Assembly: GCA_015062635.1 (NCBI GenBank)
Contig: SUUF01000110.1
Coordinates: forward strand, 1-6,761
DNA length: 6,761 bases
Source of the DNA: Coriobacteriaceae bacterium
Lineage (GTDB): Bacteria > Actinomycetota > Coriobacteriia > Coriobacteriales > Eggerthellaceae
Reading direction: 5' to 3'
Both the position numbers and the translations under genes were made by a program. Positions 6,234-6,761 of this stretch are shown here, in pieces (position 1 is the first letter of the stretch; each line of letters starts with the position of its first letter). The notes beneath the pieces were generated by a model. That model searched no databases. It saw only the letters and a list, made by a program, of their open reading frames with translations, and had not been told where the DNA came from.

Positions 6234-6407
6234 GACCCGCGCGAGAGGCGCCAGCCGGCGAAAGGCGCCAGTGGCGCGTTTCGCCCGTGGCGCCGGCGTG
6301 AGCGGAGCGTGCGGGCGGCGGGGCCATGAGGCCCCGGCGGACGCTAAGGGCAGCGAGAGCGAGGGCGGAACGCCCGAGCGGGCATGCGCGCCCCGAAGCG
6401 CGCACGC

Positions 6408-6442
6408 GGGCATCCCGCGGGCTCGATGCCCGCGGGATGCCC
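6408..6442. repeat. Perfect 15-bp hairpin with 5-nt loop
   Basis: GGGCATCCCGCGGGC (6408-6422) and its exact complement (6428-6442) flank the loop TCGAT. It is the longest perfect palindromic structure in the window. No T run follows on either strand. An adjacent 7-bp stem (6385-6404) stands just beside it. Possible roles are transcript 3'-end stabilisation, a protein-binding site or a dispersed palindromic repeat. Confidence 0.75.
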
Positions 6443-6527
6443 CACGGCGGCATGGGCGATAGGGCGTGGAGTACGAGCCGCCGAGAGCCGAAGCGGACGC
6501 GTGGTTTTGGATTGGGTCCGAAGTAGA

Positions 6528-6560
6528 CGGAGGCCCGGGGATCCTGCCCTTGGGCCTCCG
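6528..6560 (-). terminator. Hairpin downstream of the surface-protein gene, possible terminator
   Basis: CGGAGGCCC (6528-6536) pairs perfectly with GGGCCTCCG (6552-6560). Four more inner pairs, two of them G-T, are possible. It lies 25 nt past the stop of the leftward surface-protein gene, where a terminator is expected. The leftward flank reads TCTACTTCGG with no T tract, so it is at best a weak intrinsic terminator or a Rho-type 3' end. Confidence 0.4.
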
Positions 6561-6585
6561 GAAGGCGCTGCGAAACGCTTTGTTG

Positions 6586-6761
6586 TTAGCGGCGGGCGTG
6601 CTTGCCGGTCGCGCGTAGCGGTTGGCGGGTGCGCGCACGCGCTGCGAGTAGAACCGCAGCGCTCAACGTGGCGGACACCGCCAGCAGGGTGACGGGCATC
6701 GGATCGCCGGTCTTGGGCGATGTTGGCTTCGACGAGGAAGACGAGGTCGCAACCGCCTTCG
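6586..6761 (-). CDS. C-terminus of a sortase-anchored surface protein (partial)
   Basis: Only the last 57 residues are inside the window, reading leftwards to TAA at 6586-6588. They show the full order of a cell-wall sorting signal: a Ser/Thr/Pro spacer (TSSSSSKPT), the sortase motif SPKTG (bases 6706-6720, a variant of LPXTG), a hydrophobic helix (VTLLAVSATLSAAVLLAA), and a positively charged tail (RARTRQ...KHARR). Sortase would cut between Thr and Gly and attach the protein to the wall. The extracellular function lies beyond the right edge and cannot be told. The gene faces the mobilization operon across the hairpin region. Whether it is host DNA next to the insertion or cargo of the element is unknown. 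Confidence 0.85.
   Translation of the reverse strand, partial: KAVATSSSSSKPTSPKTGDPMPVTLLAVSATLSAAVLLAARARTRQPLRATGKHARR

Larger units (their letters stand above)
5990..6527. repeat. Gene-free, hairpin-dense GC-rich region
   Basis: No credible coding sequence lies here. Open frames on both strands are low-complexity Arg/Ala/Pro/Gly runs, some reading straight through the terminator. The stretch is instead packed with inverted repeats. These are a nested stem 6013-6052 (GGGCGGG/CCCGCCC outside, GCCGC-gaa-GCGGC inside), 6058-6080 (10 bp, one G-T), 6088-6098, 6104-6128, 6149-6165, 6194-6233, 6264-6294, 6319-6336 (7 bp, ATGA loop), 6363-6375, 6385-6404 (7 bp) and 6408-6442. GGCGCCAG is repeated directly at 6247 and 6264. 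GC-rich DNA gives short stems by chance, but the 11- and 15-bp perfect stems do not look like chance. It could be a structured RNA, a mosaic of dispersed palindromic repeats, or element-end DNA. Confidence 0.6.

Noticed and set aside
6363..6442. CRISPR array or tandem repeats in the hairpin region
   Set aside because: The repeats are inverted and differ in sequence; there are no equal-length direct repeats with regular spacers and no cas gene.
5938..6462. Plus-strand 174-codon frame over the terminator and hairpin region
   Set aside because: It begins upstream of and crosses a strong intrinsic terminator, lacks a ribosome site, and encodes low-complexity Ala/Arg/Gly sequence set by the hairpins.
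5990..6585. tRNA gene as an attachment site
   Set aside because: No cloverleaf with a T-loop GTTCRANNC and matching acceptor stem was found among the stems in this interval.
3705..6638. A 977-codon open frame on the minus strand
   Set aside because: It lies antisense to mobC, the relaxase and the membrane protein, which all have family motifs and ribosome sites. Its translation is Arg/Ala/Pro/Leu-rich without domain pattern. Such frames arise from G/C-ending codons on the other strand.

Overview
The window is GC-rich actinobacterial DNA. It most resembles the Coriobacteriia (Eggerthella, Gordonibacter, Adlercreutzia group): codons are strongly G/C-ending, and a surface protein ends in an SPKTGD-type sorting signal. 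The lineage is inferred from style only, because no rRNA, tRNA or taxonomic marker gene is present.

About the first 6 kb reads as the core of a small integrative and mobilizable element. On the minus strand, bases 1-2399 hold a two-gene unit read leftwards: a protein of unknown function with a C-terminal Cys4 zinc motif, overlapping by 11 nt the start of a tyrosine integrase. The integrase runs off the left edge but has all its catalytic residues inside the window. A divergent, AT-richer control region (2400-2573) carries a clear minus-strand promoter with a palindrome placed exactly between its -35 and -10 boxes.

On the plus strand, 2577-5927 holds five tightly packed genes. They are an excisionase-like small HTH protein, a RepA/AAA_25-type ATPase, a MobC-like ribbon-helix-helix relaxosome protein, a divergent MobP-type relaxase, and a coiled-coil protein with one membrane segment. 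A strong intrinsic terminator (5951-5989) follows. The only real gap inside this run (3763-3849) contains a large symmetric inverted repeat built from four copies of GTGACGGCAA. It is a good candidate for an origin (oriV or oriT) or an operator.

Bases 5990-6527 contain no credible gene. They are crowded with stable hairpins, including a perfect 15-bp stem, a perfect 11-bp stem and a 17-bp imperfect stem capped by a GNRA tetraloop. The right edge (6586-6761, minus strand) is the C-terminus of a sortase-anchored surface protein that may be host or cargo. Neither attachment site can be identified, because the left end of the element lies outside the window.

Inferred cooperation: the integrase inserts the element and the HTH protein probably biases it towards excision. 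The ATPase and the repeat array probably act in replication or maintenance of the excised circle. MobC and the relaxase nick and lead DNA for transfer through a conjugation system supplied by another element. No type IV secretion or coupling-protein gene is present here.
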